A stretch of DNA of 64,000 bases from Sphingobium limneticum (GTDB lineage Bacteria > Pseudomonadota > Alphaproteobacteria > Sphingomonadales > Sphingomonadaceae): contig NZ_VYPZ01000011.1 of assembly GCF_008710155.1 (NCBI RefSeq), forward strand, positions 1 through 64,000, read 5' to 3'. A program made the position numbers and the translations under genes. Under the pieces are notes generated by a model, which made no database searches, had not been told where the DNA came from, and worked only from the letters and a program-made list of their open reading frames with translations. Each line of letters opens with the position of its first letter. Position 1 is the stretch's first letter. This document shows positions 25,855 through 35,462 of the stretch, in pieces.

Positions 25855-25870
25855 AATAACGATCGTTATT
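25855..25870. promoter_or_regulatory. Shared palindromic operator, copy 5 (perfect 16 bp)
   Basis: AATAACGATCGTTATT, a perfect palindrome in the gap between the divergent flavoprotein operon (start 25821) and ferB (start about 25972). It is the best copy of the family and directly links eugenol-type oxidation with feruloyl-CoA cleavage. Confidence 0.8.
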
Positions 25871-25968
25871 ATCTGAAGCGCGAGCGGACTTGTCAAGCGA
25901 AGCTGTAAAAAGCGCTTGCCTGCCTGCCCTGTCAGATTGTATGCCAATGATACATATCGAGGAGCAGG

Positions 25969-26808
25969 ATGATGGAAGAGCAGGACGTCGTTTCGGTACA
26001 TGTCGAAAACCGTATCGCCTGGGTGAATTTCGCCCGACCGGCCAAGCGCAACGCGATGAGCCCGACGCTCAACCGTCGCATGATGGAGGTTCTGGACGAA
26101 CTGGAATATCGCGACGATGTCGGCGTGCTGGTGCTGGGCGGCGAAGGCACGTCCTGGTCGGCCGGCATGGATCTGAAGGAATATTTCCGCGAAACCGAAG
26201 CGCTGGGTCTGCGCGGCGTGCGCAAGTCGCAGGCGGAAAGCTATGGCTGGTTCCGTCGCCTGCGCTGGTATCACAAGCCCACCATCGCCATGGTCAATGG
26301 CTGGTGCTTCGGGGGCGGTTTCGGCCCGCTCTTCGCCTGCGACCTCGCCATTTGCGCGGATGAGGCGCAGTTCGGCCTGTCCGAAATCAACTGGGGCATT
26401 TTGCCGGGCGGCGGCGTGACCAAGGTAGTGGTCGACCTGCTCCCCATGCGCGACGCCATGTGGCTGACGCTGACGGGCGACCTGATCGACGGCAAGGCGG
26501 CGGCGACCATGCGGCTGGTCAATGAAAGCGTGCCGCTGGACCAGTTGAAGACCCGCACTACGCAAGTGGCCGAAATGCTGCTGAAGAAGAATCCGGTGGC
26601 GTTGAAATTCGCCAAGGATGCCGTCCGCCGCGTCGGCACCATGACCTATGACGAAGCCGAGGATTATCTGGTCCGTATGCAGGAAGCCGCCAACTTCCAT
26701 GACAAGAGCGAAGGCCGCAAGGAAGGCATCCGCCAGTTTATCGATGAAAAAAGCTACAAGCCGGGTCTGGGCAGCTATGATCTAAGCAAGGCGAAGACCT
26801 CGGCCTGA
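25969..26808 (+). CDS. ferB: Feruloyl-CoA (p-hydroxycinnamoyl-CoA) hydratase-lyase
   Basis: A 278- or 279-aa crotonase-fold enzyme that hydrates feruloyl-CoA and cleaves it to vanillin plus acetyl-CoA. The sequence follows the characterised hydratase-lyase closely by eye: RPAKRNAMSPTLNRRM, GMDLKEYFRE, YHKPTIAMVNGWCFGGGF (oxyanion hole) and FGLSEINWGI with the catalytic Glu at about 138. Two adjacent ATG codons occur; the second (25972) has better spacing from GAGGAG. It is divergent from the eugenol-hydroxylase-type operon with a perfect operator between them. The matching CoA ligase is probably the FerA-like gene at 46356. Confidence 0.94.
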   Translation: MMEEQDVVSVHVENRIAWVNFARPAKRNAMSPTLNRRMMEVLDELEYRDDVGVLVLGGEGTSWSAGMDLKEYFRETEALGLRGVRKSQAESYGWFRRLRWYHKPTIAMVNGWCFGGGFGPLFACDLAICADEAQFGLSEINWGILPGGGVTKVVVDLLPMRDAMWLTLTGDLIDGKAAATMRLVNESVPLDQLKTRTTQVAEMLLKKNPVALKFAKDAVRRVGTMTYDEAEDYLVRMQEAANFHDKSEGRKEGIRQFIDEKSYKPGLGSYDLSKAKTSA

Positions 26809-26816
26809 TGCTGTTT

Positions 26817-26840
26817 GGGGTCAGGCCGAGGCCTGACCCC
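26817..26840. terminator. Stem-loop between convergent ferB and the efflux channel gene
   Basis: Perfect 10-bp stem GGGGTCAGGC / GCCTGACCCC with a four-base loop. It includes the stop codon of the leftward outer membrane channel gene. No T-run follows on either strand, so its work as a terminator is uncertain. Confidence 0.5.
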
Positions 26841-28245
26841 ATCCACCGCCCAAAGCGCGGAACAGATCGACCTGGGCAAAGGACACCGCGCGGGTCGCCG
26901 TCGCCAGATCGGCCTCTGCGCTGGCGAGTGTCCGCTGCGCATCCAGTACGGTCAGGAAATCGATCTGGCCTTCCCGTTGCCGGGCAAGGCTGATCCGGGC
27001 GGCGCGGGCTGCTTCATCCCGCGCGGCACTCAAGGTCTGCGCCCGCTCGATCGCATGGGCATAGGCGGACAAAGCCCGCTCGGTTTCCTCCAGCGCCTGC
27101 AAAACCGTGCCGTCGAAGGTGGCGAGTGAGGCTTCGCCGTCCGCCTTCGCCGCGCCGATCCGTGCACGGATCGCCTCCTGATTGGGGAAGGCCCAGCTGA
27201 TGAGCGGTCCCAGCACCCAGTTCAATGGTCCCCCACCGAACAAATTGCCGCCACCCAGCGCCGTGCTGCCGACCGATGCGCCAAGCGAGATGCGGGGATA
27301 GAGATCCGCCGTCGCCACGCCAATACGTGCGGTGTCGGCCGCAAGCCGCCGTTCCGCCGCGCGCACGTCGGGCCGCCGTGCCAATAGGGCCTGGCCGTCA
27401 CCGACAGGGATCGGCTGCGACAATTGCGGGGTCCGGGTCGCGGCGCGGACCGTATCGGGCAATTGCTGCGGCGTGCGGCCGGTGAGGGTCGCAAGGCGGA
27501 ACAAAGCCGCATCGCGATCGGCCGCCAGCGCGGGGATCGTCGCCTTCTGCTGGTCGCGCAGAGTCGTCACGCGGATGACGTCCAGCCGATCCGACCGGCC
27601 AGCCTCGAACCGGGCGCCGGTGATGCGGATCGACTGGTCGAGCAGGCCGACCGTGCGCTGCGCCACCGCCAGCCGTTCCGATGTGGCGGTGACGTCCAGA
27701 TAGGCACGCACCGTGTCCGCGATCACCGCCACGCGCACGCCGTCAGCGTCCGCCTGCGCCGCGGCATAATCGCCGCGTGCCGCTTCCACGCCGCGTTTCA
27801 CCCGGCCGAACAGATCGACTTCATAGCTGATGTCGAGGCCGCTATCGAAGACCCAATTTTCCCGGTCGAGGCCGGGCAAGGATTGGGCCGCCGAGGTGCG
27901 GTTGTAGGTTTCGGACGCGCCCAGGCTGGTCTGGGCCAGGCGATCCGATTTCGCGCCGCGCAGCGAAGAGCGTGCCCGCTCGATCCGCGCCACCGCCACC
28001 CTAATGTCGGTGTTGGCGGCGAGCGCGTCGATGACCAGCGTGTCGAGCAGCGGATCGCCATAGAGCGTCCACCAATGATCCTGCGCGGCTGCGGCGCTGA
28101 CGGTCGGATTGGCCGCCGGACTCGCCGCTCCGATGAAGGGAGCGGCGGCTGTGGCCGGGGTGGCGGGCGCCTTATAGTCCGGCCCGGCGGCGCAGGCCGT
28201 GAGCGCACTGGCGCCGAGCAGCAAAGCGATGAAGTTCCTTGTCAT
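26821..28245 (-). CDS. RND efflux outer membrane channel, NodT/OprM family lipoprotein
   Basis: A 474-aa outer membrane factor. A lipoprotein signal with LTAC is at the N-terminus, and two OEP repeats are seen (TLVIDALAANTDIRVAVARIERARSSL and ARISLARQREGQIDFLTVLDAQRTL). It forms the trimeric exit duct of the tripartite pump. It is the last gene of the leftward efflux operon, 11 bp after the pump gene, and its stop lies in a strong stem-loop. Confidence 0.93.
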   Translation of the reverse strand: MTRNFIALLLGASALTACAAGPDYKAPATPATAAAPFIGAASPAANPTVSAAAAQDHWWTLYGDPLLDTLVIDALAANTDIRVAVARIERARSSLRGAKSDRLAQTSLGASETYNRTSAAQSLPGLDRENWVFDSGLDISYEVDLFGRVKRGVEAARGDYAAAQADADGVRVAVIADTVRAYLDVTATSERLAVAQRTVGLLDQSIRITGARFEAGRSDRLDVIRVTTLRDQQKATIPALAADRDAALFRLATLTGRTPQQLPDTVRAATRTPQLSQPIPVGDGQALLARRPDVRAAERRLAADTARIGVATADLYPRISLGASVGSTALGGGNLFGGGPLNWVLGPLISWAFPNQEAIRARIGAAKADGEASLATFDGTVLQALEETERALSAYAHAIERAQTLSAARDEAARAARISLARQREGQIDFLTVLDAQRTLASAEADLATATRAVSFAQVDLFRALGGGWGQASA

Positions 28246-28256
28246 GGCTTTTGTCC

Positions 28257-31200
28257 TTATTCGGCCGGCTGCAACGCAGGTTCAGCCTGTCCCGGCCGAC
28301 GACGGGCGAAACGATCGCCCAGCGCGCGGCACACGACATAGAAGGTGGGGGTGAAGAGCAGGCCGAAGGCGGTCACACCGGCCATGCCGAAGAAGACGGC
28401 CGTACCCAGCGCCTGCCGCAGTTCCGCACCGGCCCCGGTGGCTATCACCAGCGGTACGGCGCCCAGGATGAAGGCGAAGCTGGTCATCAGGATCGGACGC
28501 AGACGGGTCTGCGCAGCCTGAACGGCAGCCTCGATCGGTGAAAGCCCCTGTTCTTCCTCCGCCTGCTTGGCGAATTCAACCACCAGAATGGCATTCTTCG
28601 CGGCAAGGGCGATCAAGACGACCAGACCGATCTGCGTGAGGATATTATTGTCCATCCCCCGCAGGTTCACGCCCAGCATGGCCGCGAACAGGCACATCGG
28701 CACGATCAGGATGATCGAAAGCGGCAGCGTCAGGCTTTCATATTGCGCCGCCAGCACCAGGAAGACGAAAAAGACCGCCATGCCGAACACCAGACCTGCG
28801 GTGTTACCCGCGCTGACCTGCTGATAGGCGACGCCGGTCCATTCGCTGGCGTAACCGGCCGGGGCCGCGTCGGCGAGCTTTTCCATCGTGGCGAGCGACT
28901 GGCCCGAGGAATAGCCCGGCGCCGTGTCACCGTCGATTTCCACCGCCGGCAGCAGATTGTAGCGGACCACGCGATAGGGACCGGTCTTGTCCTTGAAGGT
29001 GGAGACGGAGCCGATCGGTACCATCTGGCCGCTGTTCGACCGGGTTTTCAGGTTTGCGATATCCGCCACCGTGCCGCGATGCTCTGCATCGGCCTGCGCG
29101 GTCACGCGATAGGTGCGACCCAGCAGGTTGAAGTCGTTGACGAAGGACGACCCCAGATAGACCTGCATCGCTTCGAAGATGCGCTCGGGCGGCACGCCCA
29201 GCAGGTCGGCCTTGCGCCGATCAACGTCCGCATAGACGCGCGGCGTGCCGACGTCGAATAGGGTGTAGACCATGGCGAGGCTGGGTGTCTGGTTCGCCTT
29301 GGCGATCAGATCATTGGCGACCTTGTTGAGTTCGGCATAACCGCGATCCTCGCGATCCTCCAGCATAACGCGATAGCCGCCGGCCGACCCGATGCCCTGG
29401 ATGAGCGGCGGGGGAACGAGCAGGATGCGCGCCTTGTCATAGCCGGCGACCGCCTTGTTCGCCTGCTCCATGATGCCGGCATAGGTGGCGCCCTCCTCCT
29501 TGCGTTCGGCAAAGCTCTTGAAGGGGAAGTAGATCGCCGCGCTGTTGGGGGCCTGCGTCTGCGAGGGACCGTGGAAGCCGGCGAACATCACCGCGCCGCG
29601 CAGCCCCTTGATCGGCAGGATCTTCGCCGCGACTTCGCGGGCCACCTTGTCGGTGCGCTCGAGCGAGGCGCCGGAGGGCAGCTGCACCACAGCCAGAAAA
29701 TAGCCCTGATCCTGCGCCGGGATGAAGCCGCCAGGCGTCACCCAAAAGAGGGCGATCGTGGCCGCGATCAGACCGGCATAGGTCAGCAGCATCTTCTTTG
29801 GACGAGCCACGAGAAAACGGGTGAGGCGGCCATAGCCCGCGCTCATCCGGTCAAAGCCGGTGTTGAACGCATCGGCAGCCTTGCCCAGCTTCTGCCGCCA
29901 GACCGGATCGCCGCTGCGGTCGCGGGCCCCGTGCTTTTCCTTGAGCAGGAGAGCGGCGGCGGCCGGCGACAAGGTAAGCGAGAGGATCAGCGAGATCACG
30001 GTCGCGGTCGAGATGGTGACGGCGAATTGCTGATAGAAGGCGCCGGAAATGCCGGTGATGAACAAAGTCGGCACGAACACCGCGCAAAGCACCAGCACGA
30101 TCGCGATCAGGGCAGTCGACACTTCATCCATGGAGACGCGCGCGGCCTCCAGCGGCGACATGCCATTCTCGATATTGCGCTCGACATTTTCGACCACGAC
30201 GATGGCGTCGTCGACGACGATGCCGATGGCGAGGACCAGGCCGAAGAGCGACAGATTGTTGAGGGAATAACCAAGCCCGGCAAGAATCGCCGCCGTGCCG
30301 ATCAGCGACACCGGAATGGCGATGATCGGGATGATCGCCGCGCGCCAGTTTTGCAGGAAGACGAGGATGACGAGGACGACCAGCAGCACCGCTTCGATCA
30401 GCGTGTGATAGACGGCGTCGATCGACTGGCTGATAAATTCGGTCGGGTTGTAGATGATGCTATATTCCAGGCCCTTGGGGAAGCGCTTGGACAATTGCTC
30501 CATCTCCGCCTTCACCTTCTCCGCCGCGTCGAGCGCGTTGGAGCCGGGGCGCTGCATCGTCGCGATAACGACGGTGGGCTTGTTCGACAGATAGGTGTTG
30601 GTGCCATAATCCTGCGCGCCCAGTTCGACGCGCGCGACATCGCTGACGCGGACCTGATGACCGGTGGCGTCGGTGCGGATGACGATGTTGGAAAATTGTT
30701 CGGGCGTGTTGAGGCGTCCCTGCATTTCCACGCCAAGCTGGAAGGCTTCGCCACGGTCATAAGGAGGCTGACCGATGGAGCCGGCCGAAACCTGGACGTT
30801 CTGCGCCCGCAGCGCGGACACGACTTCGCCGGCCGTCAGGTCGAGCGCGGCGGCACGGTCGGGATCGATCCAGACGCGCATCGCATAGTCGCGCGCGCCG
30901 AACATCTGCACATCGCCCACACCGTCCAGACGGGCGAGCCGGTCACGCACCTGCGTCAGCGCATAGTTGGAGATATAATCGCGGTCGAACGTGCCGTCGG
31001 GCGACTGCAAATTCACGACCATCAGGAATTCGGGCGTGGTCTTGCGCGTGACGACGCCCAGACGCTGCACCTCTTCGGGCAGGCGCGGCGTGGCGACGGC
31101 GACGCGGTTCTGCACCAGCACCTGCGCGGCGTCGAGGTCGGTACCGATCTTGAAGGTGACGGTGATGACGACCTTGCCATCGCCGGTCGACTGGCTGCTC

Positions 31201-31439
31201 TGATAGAGCATGTCGTCGACGCCGTTGATCTCCTGTTCGATCGGCGCGGCCACGGTCGATGCGACCGTTTCCGCCGATGCGCCGGGATATTGGGCGGACA
31301 CCGTGACCGTGGGGGGCACGATATCGGGATATTGGGACACCGGCAGGCCGATAAAGGCGAGCGCGCCGACCACGGTGATGACCACCGCGATGACGGCGGC
31401 GAAGATCGGCCGGTCGATGAAGAAACGGGAGAAGCGCAT
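28257..31439 (-). CDS. RND multidrug efflux transporter, HAE1 (AcrB/MexB) family
   Basis: A 1060-aa inner membrane pump of full HAE1 length. The start MRFSRFFIDRPIFAAVIAVV is typical and is preferred to the Met 19 codons upstream. Proton-relay Asp-Asp in GIVVDDAIVVVENVER (TM4), the Lys-containing TM10 region and the two large periplasmic loops are present. Substrates are usually hydrophobic or amphiphilic; phenolics from the nearby pathways are reasonable. It lies between the membrane fusion protein and the channel gene. The 109 bp before the start hold no separate gene. Confidence 0.96.
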   Translation of the reverse strand: MRFSRFFIDRPIFAAVIAVVITVVGALAFIGLPVSQYPDIVPPTVTVSAQYPGASAETVASTVAAPIEQEINGVDDMLYQSSQSTGDGKVVITVTFKIGTDLDAAQVLVQNRVAVATPRLPEEVQRLGVVTRKTTPEFLMVVNLQSPDGTFDRDYISNYALTQVRDRLARLDGVGDVQMFGARDYAMRVWIDPDRAAALDLTAGEVVSALRAQNVQVSAGSIGQPPYDRGEAFQLGVEMQGRLNTPEQFSNIVIRTDATGHQVRVSDVARVELGAQDYGTNTYLSNKPTVVIATMQRPGSNALDAAEKVKAEMEQLSKRFPKGLEYSIIYNPTEFISQSIDAVYHTLIEAVLLVVLVILVFLQNWRAAIIPIIAIPVSLIGTAAILAGLGYSLNNLSLFGLVLAIGIVVDDAIVVVENVERNIENGMSPLEAARVSMDEVSTALIAIVLVLCAVFVPTLFITGISGAFYQQFAVTISTATVISLILSLTLSPAAAALLLKEKHGARDRSGDPVWRQKLGKAADAFNTGFDRMSAGYGRLTRFLVARPKKMLLTYAGLIAATIALFWVTPGGFIPAQDQGYFLAVVQLPSGASLERTDKVAREVAAKILPIKGLRGAVMFAGFHGPSQTQAPNSAAIYFPFKSFAERKEEGATYAGIMEQANKAVAGYDKARILLVPPPLIQGIGSAGGYRVMLEDREDRGYAELNKVANDLIAKANQTPSLAMVYTLFDVGTPRVYADVDRRKADLLGVPPERIFEAMQVYLGSSFVNDFNLLGRTYRVTAQADAEHRGTVADIANLKTRSNSGQMVPIGSVSTFKDKTGPYRVVRYNLLPAVEIDGDTAPGYSSGQSLATMEKLADAAPAGYASEWTGVAYQQVSAGNTAGLVFGMAVFFVFLVLAAQYESLTLPLSIILIVPMCLFAAMLGVNLRGMDNNILTQIGLVVLIALAAKNAILVVEFAKQAEEEQGLSPIEAAVQAAQTRLRPILMTSFAFILGAVPLVIATGAGAELRQALGTAVFFGMAGVTAFGLLFTPTFYVVCRALGDRFARRRPGQAEPALQPAE

Positions 31440-31548
31440 CGGATCGTCCTTTGCGAGCGAAAGGGATGCCGCGCGATCCGGCAGGGGCCGGATCACGGGC
31501 AGGGATTCTGTTTGATTGGCCCCTCCCGTGTGAAGGGTGGGGTCAGAT

Positions 31549-32814
31549 TTATCGGGCGAAGGTCGCCTGCGCGGCTATCGGCGCCGCGCTGTCGACCGGC
31601 GTGACCGGCGCGGGGGCCGGCCGGATCGTTGCCGGCTTCACCGCTACCTTGGCGCCGGGCATCGCGGCCTGAAGGTTGGCCACGATCACCCGATCCGTGG
31701 GCACAAGCCCCGATCGGATGATGCGCAGCCCATCGACGATCGGGCCGAGTTCGACCGGCTTGACCGCGACATTGCTGTCCTTGTCCACCACCAGCACGGT
31801 TTTGCGTGCCTGATCGGACTGGATCGCCTCATCCGGGACCAGCAGGGCATTGGCCTTGCCGCCATTGGCCAGACGCATATTGCCGAACAGGCCGGGGGTC
31901 AGGAAATTGCCCGGATTGTCGAACACCGCACGGATGCGGATCGTGCCCGACCGCGGATCAAGGCCATTGTCGGTGAAGTCGAGCCGGCCCTGATGATTAT
32001 AGGCCGCTTCGTCCTGCAACCGTACCTCGACCGCGCCGCCATTATCCTTGTCGCGCTGCGATTTGAGATAGAGCGCTTCGGACGCGTCGAAGTTGAAATA
32101 GATGGGATCAAGCTTGTTGACCGTGGTCAACAGGGTCGCGCCACTACCTTCCGCGCCGGCCACCAGATTGCCGATGTCGACACGGCGGTCGGAAACCCGC
32201 CCGGAAATGGGCGCACGGACCTGCGTAAATTCGACGTCCAGCGCGCGGCTGCGTTCGCGGGCCTGCGCGCCGGCCAAGGCGGCTTGTGCCGCCTGAAGGC
32301 GCGAGCGCAGCGAGTCCACTTCGCTGGCCGACACGGCGTCGTCGCCGCTCAGCCGCTGGACGCGGGCATAGTCATTTTGCGCCAGCAGCAAGGCGCTGCG
32401 GGCCGACGCGCTGCTTGCCCGCGCTTCGGCCAGAGCCGCCTGGAAAGGGCGCTGGTCGATGGTGAAGAGCAATTGCCCCTGACGCACGAAATCGCCGTCG
32501 CGGAAATGGATGGCGGTGACGGCGCCCGATACGCGCGGGCGGATTTCCACCGTCTGGCTGGGGGCGAAGCGGCCGACATAATCGTCCCACTGGGTCACGC
32601 TGCGGGCGAGCGGCGCGGATACGCCGACAGCCGCCAGCGGCGCGGCGGAGGCCTGCGCCTCCGTCTGACCCCAATATTTCCAGCTGGCCCCACCCAGCAC
32701 GACGATGCCCAAAGCGGCCCAGGCCAAGTGCCGGCCGCGCCAGCGGCGTGCCGTGCCGTCGGAACCGACTTCGCTGGCCTGCGTATCAGTGTCGATCTTT
32801 GCGATCATGTTCAT
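31549..32814 (-). CDS. RND efflux membrane fusion protein (AcrA/MexE-like)
   Basis: A 421-aa periplasmic adaptor with one N-terminal membrane anchor (about 30-46), lipoyl halves around VEIRPRVSGAVTAIHFRDGDFV, a coiled-coil hairpin around 130-200, and a beta-barrel region with FLTPGLFGNMRL. A Pro- and Ala-rich tail is present. Its ATG overlaps the stop of the small upstream gene by four bases, so the two are coupled. It connects the pump and the channel. Confidence 0.93.
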   Translation of the reverse strand: MNMIAKIDTDTQASEVGSDGTARRWRGRHLAWAALGIVVLGGASWKYWGQTEAQASAAPLAAVGVSAPLARSVTQWDDYVGRFAPSQTVEIRPRVSGAVTAIHFRDGDFVRQGQLLFTIDQRPFQAALAEARASSASARSALLLAQNDYARVQRLSGDDAVSASEVDSLRSRLQAAQAALAGAQARERSRALDVEFTQVRAPISGRVSDRRVDIGNLVAGAEGSGATLLTTVNKLDPIYFNFDASEALYLKSQRDKDNGGAVEVRLQDEAAYNHQGRLDFTDNGLDPRSGTIRIRAVFDNPGNFLTPGLFGNMRLANGGKANALLVPDEAIQSDQARKTVLVVDKDSNVAVKPVELGPIVDGLRIIRSGLVPTDRVIVANLQAAMPGAKVAVKPATIRPAPAPVTPVDSAAPIAAQATFAR

Positions 32815-33212
32815 GGATATTTCCCTTTGATGGTGCGACGGGCGGCGGTGACGGCGGACAGCAATGTTTCCAGCTGTCCCTCGCTAAACCCCGCCTCGCG
32901 GAAGTCTCGGATGGCGGATGGACGGACGGCGAAGCCTTCATGCCAAGCCTCCACGGCCAGGCGGCGCAGCGCCTCCAGCTTGGTGTCCGCCAGTTTGAAA
33001 TGCGGCTGCGGGCCAAAGAGCAATGTCTTGAAACGCGACCAGCGACCCGGCTCCCGCAGGGAAGCGAGGCCATCGGTCTGCGCCAGACGCACGATCTGCC
33101 ATTCCATCGACGAAAAGCCGGTGGCGACAGCTTTGATCCGGTCGCGGATCGCAGGCAAGGAGATGCCGTCCCCAACCGCAGGCAGCGGCTGGGCGAAATC
33201 GATATAGGCCAT
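32811..33212 (-). CDS. Unrecognised small protein, first gene of the RND operon
   Basis: A 133-aa soluble protein with no signal peptide, membrane segment or family recognised. Features seen are a tryptophan-rich middle (SSMEWQIVRLAQTDGL) and a helical C-terminal half. Its stop overlaps the adaptor start as ATGA and it is transcribed from the operon promoter, so it is likely a true gene. A sensor or accessory role in efflux control is only a guess. Confidence 0.65.
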   Translation of the reverse strand: MAYIDFAQPLPAVGDGISLPAIRDRIKAVATGFSSMEWQIVRLAQTDGLASLREPGRWSRFKTLLFGPQPHFKLADTKLEALRRLAVEAWHEGFAVRPSAIRDFREAGFSEGQLETLLSAVTAARRTIKGKYP

Positions 33213-33573
33213 GGTTTCAAACCCCTATTTGCGTGCAGACCCGGCCGCGAACACCATCTGCGGGCGCACGCGATACTCTCCCGAACCGGTGGCGGCCGCG
33301 GGAATGCACAAGCCATCCGTGCCGGAGCGATGCCCCGACCCCTATGGCCAGACGATGATGATGGTGCAGATGGCGAGACGAAGCGCGCCACCAAGCTTAG
33401 AAACTTAGCTTAGGACAATATTTTTCATGTTGCCTCCTTGGAGGCAGATGCCTCGACCGGATTTCATACTTATCGGTATATAATCCGAAGCACCTTTTCG
33501 TCAACCGCTTTCTGTACCGCTTGGTAATTTTTTCTGAATTGCGGCTGAATGCGCGGTTTTACGCAGGTTCAGG
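33213..33573. other. Efflux operon control region
   Basis: A 361-bp gap between the leftward efflux operon and the leftward tetR. It holds a perfect hairpin TGCCTCC-TT-GGAGGCA (33431-33446), a TetR-type operator (33465-33480) and an AT-rich stretch that probably carries the operon promoter. Short open frames here do not look coding. Confidence 0.6.
33465..33480. promoter_or_regulatory. Efflux regulator operator, copy 1
   Basis: CATACTTATCGGTATA, matching 13 of 16 positions of the site that overlaps the tetR start. It lies about 250 bp upstream of the first efflux gene. Confidence 0.7.
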
Positions 33574-34185
33574 TCAGGTGGTCGGCCACATCGCCATGGT
33601 GGTTTCCACCAGTTGCTCCAGCTGCTGCGGCGATGCGCCACCGCTGGCCTGCACGCCCATGCCCTGAATGACGGCGGTCAGATATGTGGCAAGCGCCGCC
33701 GGTTCGATGCCGACGGGCAGGTCGCCCTCCGCCTTGGCGCGCTCCAGCCGCTCGACCAACGCCTTGTCGGACGAGGCGCGACGCGCAATCACGTCGCTCT
33801 TGATCGATTCCGCCTGGGTCGTGCAGGCGACCATGCTGATCACGCCAAGGCAGGCACGCGGGTCGTTGCCGCCGGTCTGGATCTGCAAAGTGCCGCGCAA
33901 CAGCCGCTCTGCCACGCCACGCGCCGTCGGTTCCTGCAACGCGGAGCGCATGTAGCAGAGCTTGTCGCGCTCATAGAGGTCGAGCGCCTTGTGGAACAGC
34001 GCTTCCTTGTTGCCGAAACAGGCATAGAGGCTGGGCTTGGTGATGCCCATGGCGTCGGTCAGTTCGGCCAGTGACGCACCTTCATAACCGCGCGTCCAGA
34101 AAACCTGGAGCGCAGCCGACAGGGCTTCCTCGGGATCGAATTCCCGGGGGCGTCCTCTCGTTACGGGTTCGGCTGCCATTTTCAT
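33574..34185 (-). CDS. TetR-family efflux regulator
   Basis: A regulator of 201-203 aa with a standard TetR/AcrR helix-turn-helix (EEALSAALQVFWTRGYEGASLAELTDAMGI, then KPSLYACFGNKEALF). The helical C-terminal domain binds the inducer. It lies next to the RND operon and has a near-identical operator at both its own start and the operon promoter, so it should repress both. The first ATG (34185) is inside the operator; the second ATG two codons later is an alternative. The inducer is unknown. Confidence 0.9.
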   Translation of the reverse strand: MKMAAEPVTRGRPREFDPEEALSAALQVFWTRGYEGASLAELTDAMGITKPSLYACFGNKEALFHKALDLYERDKLCYMRSALQEPTARGVAERLLRGTLQIQTGGNDPRACLGVISMVACTTQAESIKSDVIARRASSDKALVERLERAKAEGDLPVGIEPAALATYLTAVIQGMGVQASGGASPQQLEQLVETTMAMWPTT

Positions 34186-34198
34186 ACCGAGCGGTATA
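34183..34198. promoter_or_regulatory. Efflux regulator operator, copy 2
   Basis: CATACCGAGCGGTATA, an inverted repeat TACCG-CGGTA overlapping the tetR start codon. It implies autoregulation together with control of the efflux operon. Confidence 0.75.
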
Positions 34199-34325
34199 TA
34201 GTGAGAGTCGCGGCTTTGTCCAGATAAGGGTGCCCTCCACCGCCATTAAATTCACATTTATGATATATCCATATTTGCGAACATGTGGCAGATATTCTCC
34301 CCATCTTAGGGAGAGTGAATACGCC

Positions 34326-35462
34326 ATGTCCATAGCCACCACCCATGTCGGCAGCCTGCCGCGCGGCGATGCGTTGACCCCGTTGCTGCTGGCCCGCGAC
34401 AAGGGCGAAGCTTATGACGCGGCGCTGTTCGACACGACCGTTCAGCAAGCGGTGTCGGACGCAGTGACGGCGCAGATTGCGGCGGGCGTGTCGATCGTCA
34501 GCGACGGCGAATTGGGGAAGGTCGGCTATTCCACCTATATGATCGAGCGGCTGTCGGGCTTTGGCGGTCATATCGATCGCAAGGTCGCGGCCGACCTCGC
34601 GCCGCTGCCGGCGTTGCGGCAGAAGCTGGCGGCGATCATGGGTTCGCAAGAATTCACCCGCGCTTCCTGCATCGGGCCGGTGAAGCTGGTGACGCTCGAT
34701 CCGCTGCATGAGGATATTCGCCGGTTCAAGACGGCGCTGGCCGACCATCCGGGCACGCGCGCCTTCATGAACGCCGCCTCGCCCGGCCTGATCACCGCCT
34801 TTCAGGTCAATCGCCATTATCCGAGCCACGACGCCTATCTGGCCGACCTGGTCGATGCCATGCGCGAGGAATATGAGACGATCGTGGCGGCCGGGTTCGA
34901 CCTGCAACTCGATTGCCCCGACCTCGCCATGTCGCGCCACACCGGTTATCAGGATGCGAGCGACGAGGAATTCATCAGGATCGCGGCGGCGAATGTCGAG
35001 GCGCTCAATGCCGCGACCGCCAATATCCCGGCGGACCGGATGCGGATGCATATTTGCTGGGGCAATTATGAAGGGCCGCACGATCATGACATTCCGCTAG
35101 AGAAGGTGATCGATATCGTGCTGGCTGCGCGGCCGGCAACCGTGCTGTTCGAGGGTGCCAATCCATGCCACGAGCATGAATGGACGGTCTGGCGCGATGC
35201 GGCGCAGCGCGGTGTGCTGCCCGACGACAAAATCCTTGCCCCCGGCCTGATCGATACCTGTTCCAACTATGTCGAGCATCCCGAACTGATCGCTCAGCGG
35301 ATCGAGCGTTTTGCCGGCATCGTCGGCAAGGACCGGGTGATCGCCAGCACCGATTGCGGCTTCGGCACCTTCGCCGGATATGGCAAGATAGACCCGGCCG
35401 TGACGTGGAAGAAGCTGCGGTCGCTGCGCGCCGGTGCGGATCTGGCGGACGCGCGCCTGTGA
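34326..35462 (+). CDS. Core methionine-synthase-like protein (MetE C-terminal domain only)
   Basis: A 378-aa single-domain TIM-barrel protein of the MetE C-terminal (Meth_synt_2) type; the N-terminal half of true MetE is missing. It starts TTHVGSLPRGDAL and holds the zinc-site pattern HICWGNYEGPHDHDIPL (His and Cys) with later Glu and CGFGTF. Such proteins act as methyltransferases, possibly with methylcobalamin or methyl-THF as donor, or as epoxyalkane:thiol transferase-like enzymes. The nearby THF-dependent O-demethylase and B12 genes make a methyl-transfer role attractive. The next gene starts within its stop codon. Confidence 0.82.
   Translation: MSIATTHVGSLPRGDALTPLLLARDKGEAYDAALFDTTVQQAVSDAVTAQIAAGVSIVSDGELGKVGYSTYMIERLSGFGGHIDRKVAADLAPLPALRQKLAAIMGSQEFTRASCIGPVKLVTLDPLHEDIRRFKTALADHPGTRAFMNAASPGLITAFQVNRHYPSHDAYLADLVDAMREEYETIVAAGFDLQLDCPDLAMSRHTGYQDASDEEFIRIAAANVEALNAATANIPADRMRMHICWGNYEGPHDHDIPLEKVIDIVLAARPATVLFEGANPCHEHEWTVWRDAAQRGVLPDDKILAPGLIDTCSNYVEHPELIAQRIERFAGIVGKDRVIASTDCGFGTFAGYGKIDPAVTWKKLRSLRAGADLADARL

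Noticed and set aside
29571..31604. Plus-strand open frame of 677 codons opposite the RND pump
   Set aside because: It is antisense to a typical HAE1 pump; the product is rich in His, Asp and Arg without membrane segments or domains.
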